Source: Aureispira sp963837355 | GTDB taxonomy: Bacteria; Bacteroidota; Bacteroidia; Chitinophagales; Saprospiraceae | Direction: 5' to 3' | Assembly (NCBI GenBank): GCA_963837355.1 | Contig: CAWIMY010000007.1 | Location: 868,001-932,000, forward strand | DNA: 64,000 nucleotides | In this document: in pieces, positions 38,801-49,326 of the stretch | Layout: every line of letters starts with the position of its first letter | Numbering within the stretch: position 1 is the first letter of the stretch | Notes under the pieces: generated by a model | What the model saw: the letters and a program-made list of their open reading frames with translations, nothing else | What the model was told of the DNA's origin: nothing | Database searches by the model: none | Made by a program: the position numbers and the translations under genes

Positions 38801-40495
38801 CCTTGCAACAGCCAAGTGCCCTAGCTAGTACCCTAAATACAGCAGGAGCCTATACCTTAGAATTGACCGATACCAATGGTTGTGTGCGCTACGATACACT
38901 ACAGGTCATTGTTAGTGTTGTGCCGACAGCTCCTAGCTTGGCTCCTTTAGCACCGCTTTGTGTGGGAGATAGTGTTTTGTTGACGGTGACTGCCGTTACA
39001 GGCTATCAATATCAATGGCAGCGTTGGCCGCAAGGCACGGTTGTAAGCAACACCAATAGCTACTTAATCGACCCTGTTAGCAGCGCAGACAGTGGCCAAT
39101 ATTATGTTACCATAATCAATGGAAATTGCCGCATCAACTCCAGCAACCGCGTTTTAGTAGAAGTACGCGATCCACAAGCCGTTACGGTTTTTGCGGGACT
39201 CGATCAGCAATTGTGTGGGCAAGCTAACGCTGTTCTGACGGCAACAGGGTTGCCAACAGGCTACTTAGGGACTTGGACAACCAACAGCAGCGCCACCATT
39301 AGTCAACCCAACAACAGCAATAGTACGGTTAGTAATTTGCCTCTAGGCAACAGTATTTTTTATTGGACAGTCAATCAAACGGTTTGTAGAAGCGGAAGCA
39401 TAGATTCTATCCAAATCACTTTGAATACCATAGGAACGGACACGGCACAAGCGGGCATCGACCAACGCATTTGTCTACCTGCACCAACCGAACTCCATGC
39501 CTTATTGGCAAGTGGTAGTAGTGGGAGATGGAGCCAGAGTTTATTGCAAACCAATGCAGGAATAGTTATGAGTACCCCCAACCAACCAAACTGTATGTTG
39601 AGTGGCTTAGTGGCGGGACAACGGTATGAATTTGTTTGGTCGATTAATCGACCTGGCTGCCCTGTCCACAGCACAGATACGGTTGTATTGGAGGTTAGCG
39701 CTGCGCCAACTGCACTCGCTTATGGAGGAGAGAACATTTACAGTTGTGGGCAGGATACGGTTGCCCTCAATGCTTTGTTGCCTAGCGGAAGTGTAGGAAT
39801 TTGGATGAGTGCCAACTCTTTACTGTTTGGCGATAGTACGCAGGCCGCCACTTGGGCGACGGGCTGGACGCAAGATACTACTGTGGTTTATTGGACACTC
39901 ACAGGAGGCGCTTGCCGCAATTACAGTCAAGACAGCTTATTGCTAATTGACAACAGCGCGGCAGTGGTCGCCACGCCCGATTTCTTTTCCGTAGTTGTAG
40001 GGCAGCCCGCTACCATTGATGTTGGCCTCAAATGACCAAGGGGTAAGCAATGGGCTGTTTTCTATTGTTTCAGGATTACGCGATGGACAAGTGACAGATC
40101 AAGGCAATGGTTGGTTGGAAGTGGTGGCGGAAGGAAGTGATAGTTTGCAGTATTTTGTCTACGAATGGTGTTCGCAAGAATGTCCAACAGCTTGTGATAC
40201 GGCTTTGGTTACCTTACGCGTAGATGGCTTGGGTGCTTGCACTGTGCCAAATATTTTTACCCCCAATAACGATGGGGTCAATGACTACTTTGATATTCCT
40301 TGTTTAAGAGCAGATATAGTGGCTTATTTAGCTGTGTTCAACCGTTGGGGCGACCAAGTTTATGAATCTGATCGGTACAACAACCAATGGGATGGGCAGC
40401 ACAATGGAAAGCCTTTGCCTGATGGAACGTATTTTTACTTGATTAGAGTCGCCAACCAACGGCCCCTACAGGGTTCTGTAGAAATTAAGCGCTAA
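29893..40495 (+). pseudogene. Giant T9SS type B surface protein, broken by three frameshifts and one stop
   Basis: Read as one gene it would encode about 3,530 residues. The first 2021 codons are open (29893-35958) and begin with a signal peptide ending ASATHALGG. They contain a cadherin-like region, a beta-helix domain (about 560-700, TLEDAVKRALCDNVII), a Gly-rich insert (707-1007), PKD and SprB-like repeats (VTDN.TGC), then Ig-like repeats. A +1 shift at about 35840-35900, a TGA in place of an expected Trp codon at 36140, a shift at about 38040 (WTGPN expected) and one at about 40020 split the rest. The last fragment (40016-40495) holds the type B sorting domain. As read, the N-terminal part has no sorting domain and would not be exported by T9SS. 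Sequencing error is possible. Confidence 0.8.
32014..32915 (+). repeat. Gly-rich, collagen/PGRS-like coding segment
   Basis: Residues about 707-1007 of the broken giant protein are dominated by GG, GD, GE and GN steps with runs of up to six or seven Gly. They include short collagen-like pieces (GQDGQPGSPGNV). It sits behind the beta-helix domain. Base composition is locally GC- and GGC-rich compared with its neighbours. Confidence 0.85.
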
Positions 40496-41167
40496 GGATT
40501 TTTCGTTCTAATAGGTAATTCTACTGAAAAGACACGCCAATGGGTGCCCCCCAATAAGCGTCAATAAAAGGCTTATTAGCACTAAGAGGAGACAAAAAAA
40601 CAAGTGCTTTTTTGTACTGAAAACGTGAAATAATAAACGCAAGCTGCCGACCTAATTCTTTCAAAAAATTGGTTGGCAGCTGATGTTTGTAGATGAGCAG
40701 TAATTAGTTATTCGCTTCTTCGATTATAAACTATTGAATAAAAGTCTTACTTTTGATGGTCAACTGTTTGAAAAACTGAAGAGAGCAACATGGCTGTTCA
40801 ATAAATTTTGCACACCACTAATCAGGTTGCCTTTCCTTGGTTTTTAAAAGCCAAACAATCGTTAAAACCAACTTTATCACACCAATTGTACCACTACTTA
40901 TTTTCTATCTTGTTATCGCTAACCTTTACCTTTGTCACTTGTCCATTGAATCAACCACCTTGTACATGATTGGAAGAAGGTAGAAGAGGGGTATTATAGA
41001 AAAAACGGCGGCTTGTCTTTAAGGCACCACACAGATTTTGAGCACTAGAAAAAATATTTTCTAGCTGACTATCACTTACTAGATAGCTTCGCAAGTGCTT
41101 ATTTTTGTACAACACTTAATCGGCAGGCATTCAATTGGGTATTGATTAATGTTTTAATCCCCAGTGT
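40496..41167 (+). other. Intergenic region with strong hairpin
   Basis: 672 bases without a convincing gene. The hairpin AGCTGCC-ACC-AATT (40642-40656) pairs with 40667-40681 with one wobble and one bulge. It may end the upstream transcript, although no T-run follows. Downstream the region is AT-rich and probably holds the promoter of the next giant gene, but no clear TAnnTTTG element was found. Confidence 0.5.
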
Positions 41168-44100
41168 ATGAACGTACCAGTACTTACGACTCGAACGTAC
41201 CCTTTTTTATTCCTATTGCTGTTGTGGTCTTCTCACTACTTACAAGCGCAACAGACTAACTATCAAAATGTAGTTACCAAATGTTACAACGGGCTCGCCT
41301 CGCCCGTAAACAACAGCACTGGAACGCTTTATGGATTTACCAGTTTTACCGCTGCTGATATCCCTCCAGGACATGTGGTTTCCGATGTTATTGTAGAAAT
41401 TGTTTGGTCAAAGACCAATGATGGGAGCTGTGTCTACAATGGCCCCGATGGTGCTGACCTGAGCCATGTTGGTTTTATTATACAAGGCCCTGCAGGCACA
41501 GGCGGTGTACGTACGCTGGCTGCGTCCACGATTACAGGCAATAATATTTCTCCAGTGACTACGTCTAGTTTTACTGGTGTTCAAAATGTGGTGTACGATA
41601 CGATTGTATTTCGACAAGGAGCCCGTTCTTTGCTACCTGCTAGCACGCCTGTACTTGGGCGCGATACCGTGAGCCCAAACAACGAACCTTTATCTTTTTA
41701 TTTTGGAAAAAATGCAATAGGGCTTTGGCGTATTGGTGTCATTGATGACCCACCAGCTACTGGCCCCCCCGTTTGTTTACATTCCTATTGCGTGACCTTG
41801 GTCACCTGTGCGGTCGATCAGTTAGAGGTGGTTTGTAAATCCTCAACGACTGTGGGGTTATCTAATACAGGTATTCACGCGTTTGATTTTAGCGACCTAG
41901 ATAGTTTGAGCGATGTATCTTGCCGTGTCAAGAGCTTGGATTTTTCTCCTAGAAACGTCACTTGTGCAGATGCAGGAACAACGATTCCTGTTACAATGAC
42001 CATTACAGATTACTTAGATAGTACGGCTTCTTGTGTCACGCAAGTTCTAGTAGAGGATCAAACCCCGCCCACCCTAATCGGCTGTTCGCCCAATATCTTT
42101 GCGGTTTTGTATCTGGATGCCGATGGACGAGATACCTTCTGGGCCGATTCTCTTCGCGCCACGGATAACTGTGGGCCGATTATCAAAGAAGTGCAGTTTG
42201 TTTCGGCACTGAATTACAGTTCTTTTGTTGCGTTTGATTGCGATTTGGGCCGCCGCCGAATAAGAGCGCGGGTAACCGATGCCGCAGGCCGTAGCAGCGA
42301 ATGTTTTATTTTGTTGGAGGTGCGGGATACCATTCCCCCTACAGCCGTTTGTCGCCGCGATACGGCGTACTTAACCACCAATCCGAATGGGGCGGTAACC
42401 GTACCTGCCATACGCGTAGATGGCGGAAGCAATGACCCTTGTGGAGGGATTGCCAACCGTTGGGTCGGCAATCAGTTCGATCCACCGCCTGTATTTACCT
42501 GTGCGGACTTAGGCTTACAAACCGTCCGATTAATTGTAGCCGATAACCAAGGCAATTTAGATACGTGTAACAATGCAGAAGTATTGGTACTGGATACCAT
42601 AGCGCCAACCGCGAGTTGTCGAAATGATACTATTTATTTGAATGCCGCAGGGCAGGCAATTGCCTACGCTATGGGCGTAGACAACGGGTCTTCGGATGTT
42701 TGTGGTATTGACAGCATCAATGTCAATGGACAAGACAGTGTCATTTACACTTGTAGTGCACTCAATGCGACACAACCTGCTGTGCTCAATGTTTTTGACG
42801 CTAGTGGAAATAGGGACTCTTGTATTGGGTGGATTGTGGTGCGCGATACGTTTGCGCCTTTGGCAAATTGTAGCAATGATACGGTATATTTGGATGCCAA
42901 CGGCAACGGCAGTATCAATGCAGCAGCCCTCAACAACAATAGTATAGATGTTTGTACAGGTACGTTATTGTCATTTGATATTAATGGTGCAAGCAGTATC
43001 GCATTTGATTGCAGCGATGCGTTGTCCAATCCAAATGCCGTATCGTTGACGGTTAGGGATACCTTTGGCAATGCCAGTAGTTGTACGGCTTTTGTGACGG
43101 TATTGGATACGATTGCTCCAGTGGCGAGCTGTATGAATCCTACGATTTATTTGAATAGCTCAGGAATTGCTACGTTGACACCAGCTTTGGTGAGTGCGGG
43201 CAGTGCGGATAATTGCGCTATTGTAGACAGCGCGCTCAATACGGTAGGAACCAGCTTTGTGACTTATAATTGCACGGCGATTAATACGCCTCAGATGGTG
43301 ACGTTGTTGGTGTCAGATGCCACAGGACAAACCAGCAGTTGCCAAGCAATGGTTACCGTAGAAGACCGCATCAATCCTACGCCACAGTGTTATGCTCAAA
43401 TTCCCGTCTCGCTTGACGCGGCAGGGTTAGCGACACTAACGCCTAGCAGTATTGATTCTAATAGTACCGATAATTGCATTTTAGTAGGCTACCAAATCAA
43501 CGGGGCACCAAGTGTTACCTACGATTGTACCGATTTAGGAACACAAATAGCGACGTTGACCATTCAAGATTCAGCGGGTAATACGGCCTCTTGTACCGCA
43601 CAAATTATTATACAAGACAACAACGCCCCTACGGTTTCTTGTCAAACGATCACGGTAGCCCTCAACAATTCGGGAATGGCTACGATCAATCCCAACGATG
43701 TCTTACTTTTTCCAGCAACTAGTGATAACTGTGGTATTAGCAACAGCAGTTTTAGCTCAGGCAATAGCATCACCTTCGATTGCGATAGCATCGGACAGCG
43801 CCGTGTTAATGTTTTTGTGAGCGATGTTTTTGGCAACGTCTCTAGTTGTCAAACAACCGTAACAGTGGAAGATACCTTAGCACCAACAGCCAATTGTCGC
43901 CCTGTTCCTTTTGTGGTACAATTGGACAACGCTGGTATAGGCGTAGTAACGGCTCTAGACATTGACAATGGTAGTAGTGATTTGTGCCAATTGGATACCC
44001 TGTTGGTAAATGGAGTTGATAGTTTCTTTTTTAATTGTGGTAACATTGGGAACAACACGGTTACGTTATCGGTAGAAGACAGCTCGGGCAACCAAGATGT

Positions 44101-47100
44101 TTGTATCGCTACAGTAGTGGTGCGCGATGGCAACCCGCCTACAGCCATTTGTAAAGATACCGTATTGTATATTGGTGCAACAGGTATCGTCACCGCTTTC
44201 CCTGCTTATGTTGATGGGGGAAGTGTGGATAATTGTAACATCACTCTGTCGATCAACGGTGCCTCTTCTGTGACTTTTAATTGCGCCCAAGCGGGCATTA
44301 ATTCTGTACAATTAACGGTAGAAGATGCTTTTGGAAACATTAGTCAATGTGCTGCTAATATTACGATTGAAGACACGTTGTCGCCAGTAGCGAATTGTGT
44401 GCCGCTCAACAGCATCACCGTTTATTTGGACAGTAGTTGCTTTGCTAGTGTGCCTGCCAGCCTTTTCAACAATGGAAGTACGGACAATTGTAACTTGCCC
44501 ACCAATGCGTTTAGCAGCAATGGGAGCCGCAACATAAGCTTTACCGCCGCCAATCTTTCTACCAATCCCAATCCTGTGGTATTGAGGGTAACCGATTTTA
44601 GTAACAACAGCGATACTTGTCAAACCACTGTTATTGTACGTGATACAATTGCTCCTCGAGTGATTTGTAGAGCCGATACGGTACAGCTAGATTTGTTGGG
44701 TAATGTGACCATTACCCCCACGCAAGTACTGGGAAGTGTTTTTGAGAATTGTAACACAGGCATTAGTTATGCCCTCAACAACGCAGCTTCGGTCACGTTC
44801 AATTGTGCCAATATTGGAAACAATACAGTGGTGTTGACGGCCACTGATTCTAGTGGAAATAGCAGCGATTGCAATGCTTCTGTATTAGTCGAAGACTTAA
44901 TAGCCCCCAATGCCAACTGTCGCCCCATTGCTACCTTGACCCTTAATGCAGGCGCTACGTTTGGCGTATTGACGACTTCTAGGATTGATTTGGGGAGTGC
45001 TGACAATTGTAGTATTACCAATTATACCTTAAGCAGAGACACCTTTACTTGTACCGATATTTTTTCTAATCCACACACCGTACAATTATTAGTGAGCGAT
45101 GCAGAGGGCAATGTAGATTCTTGTACCACTCAAGTAACGGTAGAAGATGCTACCGACCCGATTGCTGCTTGCCAAACCACGACTGTTTATCTCAATGGTG
45201 GAACCATCAATGTTACCCCTGATAGTGTCTTGGTGCCTCCGACAGGCGACAACTGTAGTTCTTTGAGCAGTACTTTTGCCATTTATGGGTCTAATATTGT
45301 CTACAATTGTGACAGTATCGGAAGCCACCGCGTTCAAGTAATTGTAACCGATATTTCGGGCAATACTGCGAGTTGTATCACCACAATTACGGTCGTAGAC
45401 AGTGTTGATCCGATTGCTAATTGTATTACCACCCCATTTACGGTACAATTGGACAGCACGGGCAACGGCTTTGTTTTTCCAAGGAACATCGACAATGGAA
45501 GTTTTGATTTCTGTGGCATTAGTACCCGTTTAGTTAACGGGGTGGATTCTTTTAGATTTACTTGTGCTAATATTGGCAATACGGCAGTGACACTTTCTGT
45601 CTTGGACAGTTCAGGCAACCAAGCCAATTGCCCTGCCAACTTAATTATCAACGATCCTGTTAATCCTGTAGCGCGTTGCCGCGATACTACTATTTATCTC
45701 AATGCTAGTGGCATTGTTTTGGTAACGCCTCCTGTGCTCGATGCGGGTAGTTCCGACAACTGTAGTTTTACGACCTCCATCAATGGGCAACCGTCAATTA
45801 CATTTAATTGCAATCAAGTCGGTGTCAATACCGTGCAATTAGTTGTACGAGATGGTTCTGGTAACATCAACCAATGCCCTGCAAATGTTACGATTGTAGA
45901 CAGCATCCAACCACTCGCCAACTGTGTCAGCCCTGGCTTATTAACGGTTTACCTAGACAATACTTGTTTTGCTTCTATTCCTGCCATTAGAATTAACAAC
46001 GGCAGTACCGACAATTGCGGCAGTAATTTATCGTATACCGTAAATGGCTTGCCCAACGCTACCTTTAACGCCACTAATGTCAACAGCAATCCCAATAACA
46101 TTACCTTGGTCGTGCGTGATGCCAGCGGCAACGTAGATGTGTGTAACACCAGTATTTTAGTGGTAGATACGATTCGCCCAACCGTCAGCTGTCAACCTGA
46201 TACGTTGCAATTGACAGGCATCAACACGGTACTGGATCCCTTGATGATTAACGCAGGCTCTACCGACAACTGTAGTGTGCCGACGCTTACCGTCAACGGG
46301 CAACCTTCTTTAACCTTAAATTGTAGCAACTTGGGAAGCACCACCGTCACGCTTATTGCAACGGACATTAGTGGCAACCAAGATTCTTGTAGAACGACGG
46401 TTTTTTTAGAAGACGTAGCAGCCCCGACCGCCAGATGTAATGGCACGGTAACGATTCAGTTAGATCCAGTAACCAACCAAGCTACTTTAACTCCTCTGAG
46501 GGTAGACAATGGAAGCTCGGACAATTGCACGATTATTTCTTATGGGATTTCTCAAAACACCTTTGATTGTACAGACGCTATTAGTAATCCGCATCCAGTC
46601 AGTTTATACATCATTGATCAAAGCGGCAACCAAGATTCTTGTACCACGCAAGTGGTTGTAGAAGACACCATCAATCCATCAGCGGTTTGTCAGAACGATA
46701 CCCTATATTATGCGGGGGTGCCGATTCCTATCGCATCGAATAGCCTGGATGGAGGGAGTACCGACAATTGTGGCCTCCAAAGTTTTGCTTTAAGTCAAGA
46801 TACCTTTGATTGTGCCGATATTGGTAGTACGAACGTTTTGATGACCGTTACCGATTTGAGCGGGCAGACCAGTACTTGTTTGGCTTCGGTTTTATTGATT
46901 GATACCACTGCTGCTGCCGTGGCAGGAGCCGATCAGGTCTTGTGTAATAACGTAGATTCTACCCAATTGACAGCGTTGGCTGTGGCAAATAACTTAACAG
47001 GAACTTGGAGCACTACTTCAGCAGCTGCCATTAGTGGGGTAAATGATCCCAACGCTACGCTAACGAATTTGTCGCTTGGAGATAATACGTTCTATTGGAT

Positions 47101-48229
47101 AACTTCTAGTGCTACTTGTGCGCGGTTGTCAGAAGACTCGGTAACCATCACGGTGATCTTTAATAGTCCAGACAGTGCGCAAGCAGGGGCAGACATTGCC
47201 TTATGCGAAGATAGTCTTGCCAACCTCAACGCCACCGTTCCTACGGTAAGTACAGGACAGTGGTTGCAATCGGCTAGTCAAGCCAGTGCAGGGGTAGTAA
47301 TTGCCGATTCTAGCAACGCGAATACCCTTATTTTAGGGTTACAGGCAGGCAATACCTATGAATTTGTTTGGGAGTTGACCAATGGACGTTGTGGTCCGTA
47401 TGACCGAGATACGCTTTATGTGACGGTAGATAATATTCCTAACGATATAGCCATAGCAGGGGCAGATGTGACTTGTAGTCCTGACAGCATCAACTTATCG
47501 GCGACGCCTTCTTTGTTTGGAATGGGACAATGGTCAACACCTAGTACGGCCACCATCGACGATTCTACCGCGATTAACACCTTAGTAAAGGATTTCGTAA
47601 GTGATACGACCGTATTCTTTTGGTCGCTCTCCAATGGCGCTTGTATTGATTACTCTATAGATAGCGTTTATGTGATCTTAGACGATTTGCGTCCTATCGC
47701 GGTATGGGATAGCTTTAACTTGGTGCCCGATGGCGCTGCACAGACCATTGATGTGATTGCCAATGATACGTTACCACCCAACTGGAACATTATGATTAGG
47801 CAACCAATGGCCGTAGGGCGAATGATTAGCTTAAACAATGGCAGTTTTGAAATAGACATCAACGATGCGGTACTGAACCAGTATTTTATCTATGAAATTT
47901 GCAACAGCGATTGTCCTATTGTCTGTGATACGGCTTTGGTGACCATTGCCATTCAGCCTCCAGGAGATTGCTACACGCCAACTGCGTTTACGCCCAACAA
48001 TGATGGCAAGAATGATTTCTTTGTGATTCCTTGCTTGAACAATACACGAGAGAAAGCGGCTTTGTACATCTTCAATCGGTGGGGCAATTTGGTTTTTGAA
48101 ACCGACAATTACATTAGTGATTGGGACGGCACTCACAAAAATCAACCATTGCCTGATGGCACCTACTTCTACATTTTGCAAATAGAAGGCAAAAAAGCGC
48201 AAAACGGTTCTATAGAACTCAAACGATAA
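41168..48229 (+). CDS. Giant T9SS type B surface protein with P-domain and HYR-like repeats
   Basis: 2353 residues with a signal peptide ending YLQAQ. A proprotein-convertase P-like beta-sandwich spans about 30-215 (ADIPPGHVVSDVIVEI, GLWRIGVIDD). About nineteen HYR-like repeats of 75-90 residues follow. Their usual pattern is P.A.C...T.YL...G, then GS.DNC, then V.L.V.D.SGN...C. Three LC......L.A......G.W domains then lead to a NDTL-containing domain and the type B sorting domain (FTPNNDGKNDFF, FNRWGNLVFET, LPDGTYFYIL). The C-terminal 450 residues are paralogous to those of the two other giants. Two Cys per repeat suggest disulfide-stabilised rods. A PorP/SprF gene starts 25 bases later. It is likely an adhesive filament-like surface protein. 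Confidence 0.9.
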   Translation: MNVPVLTTRTYPFLFLLLLWSSHYLQAQQTNYQNVVTKCYNGLASPVNNSTGTLYGFTSFTAADIPPGHVVSDVIVEIVWSKTNDGSCVYNGPDGADLSHVGFIIQGPAGTGGVRTLAASTITGNNISPVTTSSFTGVQNVVYDTIVFRQGARSLLPASTPVLGRDTVSPNNEPLSFYFGKNAIGLWRIGVIDDPPATGPPVCLHSYCVTLVTCAVDQLEVVCKSSTTVGLSNTGIHAFDFSDLDSLSDVSCRVKSLDFSPRNVTCADAGTTIPVTMTITDYLDSTASCVTQVLVEDQTPPTLIGCSPNIFAVLYLDADGRDTFWADSLRATDNCGPIIKEVQFVSALNYSSFVAFDCDLGRRRIRARVTDAAGRSSECFILLEVRDTIPPTAVCRRDTAYLTTNPNGAVTVPAIRVDGGSNDPCGGIANRWVGNQFDPPPVFTCADLGLQTVRLIVADNQGNLDTCNNAEVLVLDTIAPTASCRNDTIYLNAAGQAIAYAMGVDNGSSDVCGIDSINVNGQDSVIYTCSALNATQPAVLNVFDASGNRDSCIGWIVVRDTFAPLANCSNDTVYLDANGNGSINAAALNNNSIDVCTGTLLSFDINGASSIAFDCSDALSNPNAVSLTVRDTFGNASSCTAFVTVLDTIAPVASCMNPTIYLNSSGIATLTPALVSAGSADNCAIVDSALNTVGTSFVTYNCTAINTPQMVTLLVSDATGQTSSCQAMVTVEDRINPTPQCYAQIPVSLDAAGLATLTPSSIDSNSTDNCILVGYQINGAPSVTYDCTDLGTQIATLTIQDSAGNTASCTAQIIIQDNNAPTVSCQTITVALNNSGMATINPNDVLLFPATSDNCGISNSSFSSGNSITFDCDSIGQRRVNVFVSDVFGNVSSCQTTVTVEDTLAPTANCRPVPFVVQLDNAGIGVVTALDIDNGSSDLCQLDTLLVNGVDSFFFNCGNIGNNTVTLSVEDSSGNQDVCIATVVVRDGNPPTAICKDTVLYIGATGIVTAFPAYVDGGSVDNCNITLSINGASSVTFNCAQAGINSVQLTVEDAFGNISQCAANITIEDTLSPVANCVPLNSITVYLDSSCFASVPASLFNNGSTDNCNLPTNAFSSNGSRNISFTAANLSTNPNPVVLRVTDFSNNSDTCQTTVIVRDTIAPRVICRADTVQLDLLGNVTITPTQVLGSVFENCNTGISYALNNAASVTFNCANIGNNTVVLTATDSSGNSSDCNASVLVEDLIAPNANCRPIATLTLNAGATFGVLTTSRIDLGSADNCSITNYTLSRDTFTCTDIFSNPHTVQLLVSDAEGNVDSCTTQVTVEDATDPIAACQTTTVYLNGGTINVTPDSVLVPPTGDNCSSLSSTFAIYGSNIVYNCDSIGSHRVQVIVTDISGNTASCITTITVVDSVDPIANCITTPFTVQLDSTGNGFVFPRNIDNGSFDFCGISTRLVNGVDSFRFTCANIGNTAVTLSVLDSSGNQANCPANLIINDPVNPVARCRDTTIYLNASGIVLVTPPVLDAGSSDNCSFTTSINGQPSITFNCNQVGVNTVQLVVRDGSGNINQCPANVTIVDSIQPLANCVSPGLLTVYLDNTCFASIPAIRINNGSTDNCGSNLSYTVNGLPNATFNATNVNSNPNNITLVVRDASGNVDVCNTSILVVDTIRPTVSCQPDTLQLTGINTVLDPLMINAGSTDNCSVPTLTVNGQPSLTLNCSNLGSTTVTLIATDISGNQDSCRTTVFLEDVAAPTARCNGTVTIQLDPVTNQATLTPLRVDNGSSDNCTIISYGISQNTFDCTDAISNPHPVSLYIIDQSGNQDSCTTQVVVEDTINPSAVCQNDTLYYAGVPIPIASNSLDGGSTDNCGLQSFALSQDTFDCADIGSTNVLMTVTDLSGQTSTCLASVLLIDTTAAAVAGADQVLCNNVDSTQLTALAVANNLTGTWSTTSAAAISGVNDPNATLTNLSLGDNTFYWITSSATCARLSEDSVTITVIFNSPDSAQAGADIALCEDSLANLNATVPTVSTGQWLQSASQASAGVVIADSSNANTLILGLQAGNTYEFVWELTNGRCGPYDRDTLYVTVDNIPNDIAIAGADVTCSPDSINLSATPSLFGMGQWSTPSTATIDDSTAINTLVKDFVSDTTVFFWSLSNGACIDYSIDSVYVILDDLRPIAVWDSFNLVPDGAAQTIDVIANDTLPPNWNIMIRQPMAVGRMISLNNGSFEIDINDAVLNQYFIYEICNSDCPIVCDTALVTIAIQPPGDCYTPTAFTPNNDGKNDFFVIPCLNNTREKAALYIFNRWGNLVFETDNYISDWDGTHKNQPLPDGTYFYILQIEGKKAQNGSIELKR
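43625..46675 (+). repeat. Tandem duplication of a six-repeat block
   Basis: HYR-like repeats 8-13 (about 43625-45150) match repeats 14-19 (about 45155-46675) one by one. Corresponding repeats share landmarks absent from their neighbours: PFVVQLDNAG with PFTVQLDSTG, VNGVDSFFF with VNGVDSFRF, and YLDSSCFASVPA with YLDNTCFASIPA. The offset is about 1.5 kb. Confidence 0.8.
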
Positions 48230-48254
48230 ATCCCTTCACACAACTATACAAGTT

Positions 48255-49202
48255 ATGAAAAAAATACTAATAACATTGATAGCTGCGGTAGGCTGTTGGG
48301 GGATCGCGACAGCACAGCAAGATTTCCAATACACACAATTCATGTTCAACAAAATGAGCTTTAATCCTGCTTATGCAGGTACCAAGGGCGATTTTTGCCT
48401 CTCTGCCATTTACCGCAAACAGTGGTTTGGTATTGAGCGCGCTCCCCAAACGGCTACTTTTAATGCGGATGGTGCCATTGCTAAAAAACGAGTGGGCTTG
48501 GGCTTGTCCGTTAGCTACGATCAAATTGGCTTTTCGGAGCGGATTGGAATAGAGACCAACTATTCCTACATCATTCCTTTTAAGGACAACAAGTCCTTTT
48601 TGAGCTTGGGCTTGCGTGGAGGGGTTTACTACCGCCAAATTCGTTGGGACGAGGCCGATTTGATCGACCAAGACGATATGTCGATTCCAATGTCAGCGAC
48701 GAGCCAATTGGTGCCTAACTTTGGTGCGGGTATTTATTACCAATCCAACCGTTGGTATGCGGGCTTGTCTGTGCCGCATCTATTTGTCAATCGCGGCGAT
48801 TTTAATATTACCGCCTCTACAGGAGTGATAGAGCCCGATTTTACCCAGCATTATTATGGCATGGGCGGGTTTATTTTTGATTTGACCGACAACGTGCAAA
48901 TGCAGCAAAACTTATTGATAAAATATGTTGTCAATGCGCCTTTAGCCGTCGATATCAACGTGAGCTTTGTTTTTGTAAAAAGGGTGTTGTTAGGAGTTAC
49001 CTACCGTGTGGGTGATTCTGTGGATGGATTGTTGCAATGGTATATTTCGCCACAGCTAAAAATCGCGGCGGCGTATGATTTTAGCATCACGCAATTACAG
49101 CGCTATAACTCTGGATCAATTGAAGCAATGGTCAGTTACTGCTTTTCCAAGAACCCAGCAACCAACGGGACACAAGAATTAGGCAACGAACGTTTTTTCT
49201 AA
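48255..49202 (+). CDS. PorP/SprF-family outer membrane protein
   Basis: 315 residues with a signal peptide ending GIATAQ. The hallmark QYTQFMFNKMSFNPAYAGT is followed by LSAIYRKQWFGIERAPQ and GLGLSVSYDQIGF, and then a beta-barrel. It is clearly paralogous to the protein at 26394-27320. Again it lies right behind a type B cargo gene (25 bases), so the two are probably co-transcribed, with this protein serving export or surface attachment of that cargo. Confidence 0.93.
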   Translation: MKKILITLIAAVGCWGIATAQQDFQYTQFMFNKMSFNPAYAGTKGDFCLSAIYRKQWFGIERAPQTATFNADGAIAKKRVGLGLSVSYDQIGFSERIGIETNYSYIIPFKDNKSFLSLGLRGGVYYRQIRWDEADLIDQDDMSIPMSATSQLVPNFGAGIYYQSNRWYAGLSVPHLFVNRGDFNITASTGVIEPDFTQHYYGMGGFIFDLTDNVQMQQNLLIKYVVNAPLAVDINVSFVFVKRVLLGVTYRVGDSVDGLLQWYISPQLKIAAAYDFSITQLQRYNSGSIEAMVSYCFSKNPATNGTQELGNERFF

Positions 49203-49222
49203 AAAATAGAAAAACGACAATG

Positions 49223-49326
49223 TATATTTGTAGATTAAAAGTACAAAACTAGTCCAGCGCGTAGAGCGGTTGCACTAATTGGTAGCAGGCAATAAGTGGA
49301 TACCTTCCATTTATTGCCTGTTTTTT
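49223..49326 (+). ncRNA. Possible small RNA: -7 element plus strong terminator
   Basis: TATATTTG at 49223-49230 matches the -7 element. An intrinsic terminator follows at 49286-49326: CAGGCAATAA pairs with TTATTGCCTG with an inner TGGA/TCCA extension, then TTTTTT. Together they would define a transcript of about 90 bases with no open frame. The terminator may simply end the PorP/SprF transcript; the -33 element is poor. The rest of the 416-base gap (to 49618) is AT-rich, with nothing else recognised. Confidence 0.35.
49286..49326 (+). terminator. Intrinsic terminator behind PorP/SprF gene
   Basis: A near-perfect stem (49286-49299 with 49306-49320) with a small loop and a six-T tail. Confidence 0.9.

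Noticed and set aside
35840..40030. Programmed frameshifting in the giant gene
   Set aside because: Different shift sites show no shared slippery sequence, and one lesion is a plain stop codon; decay or sequence error is simpler.
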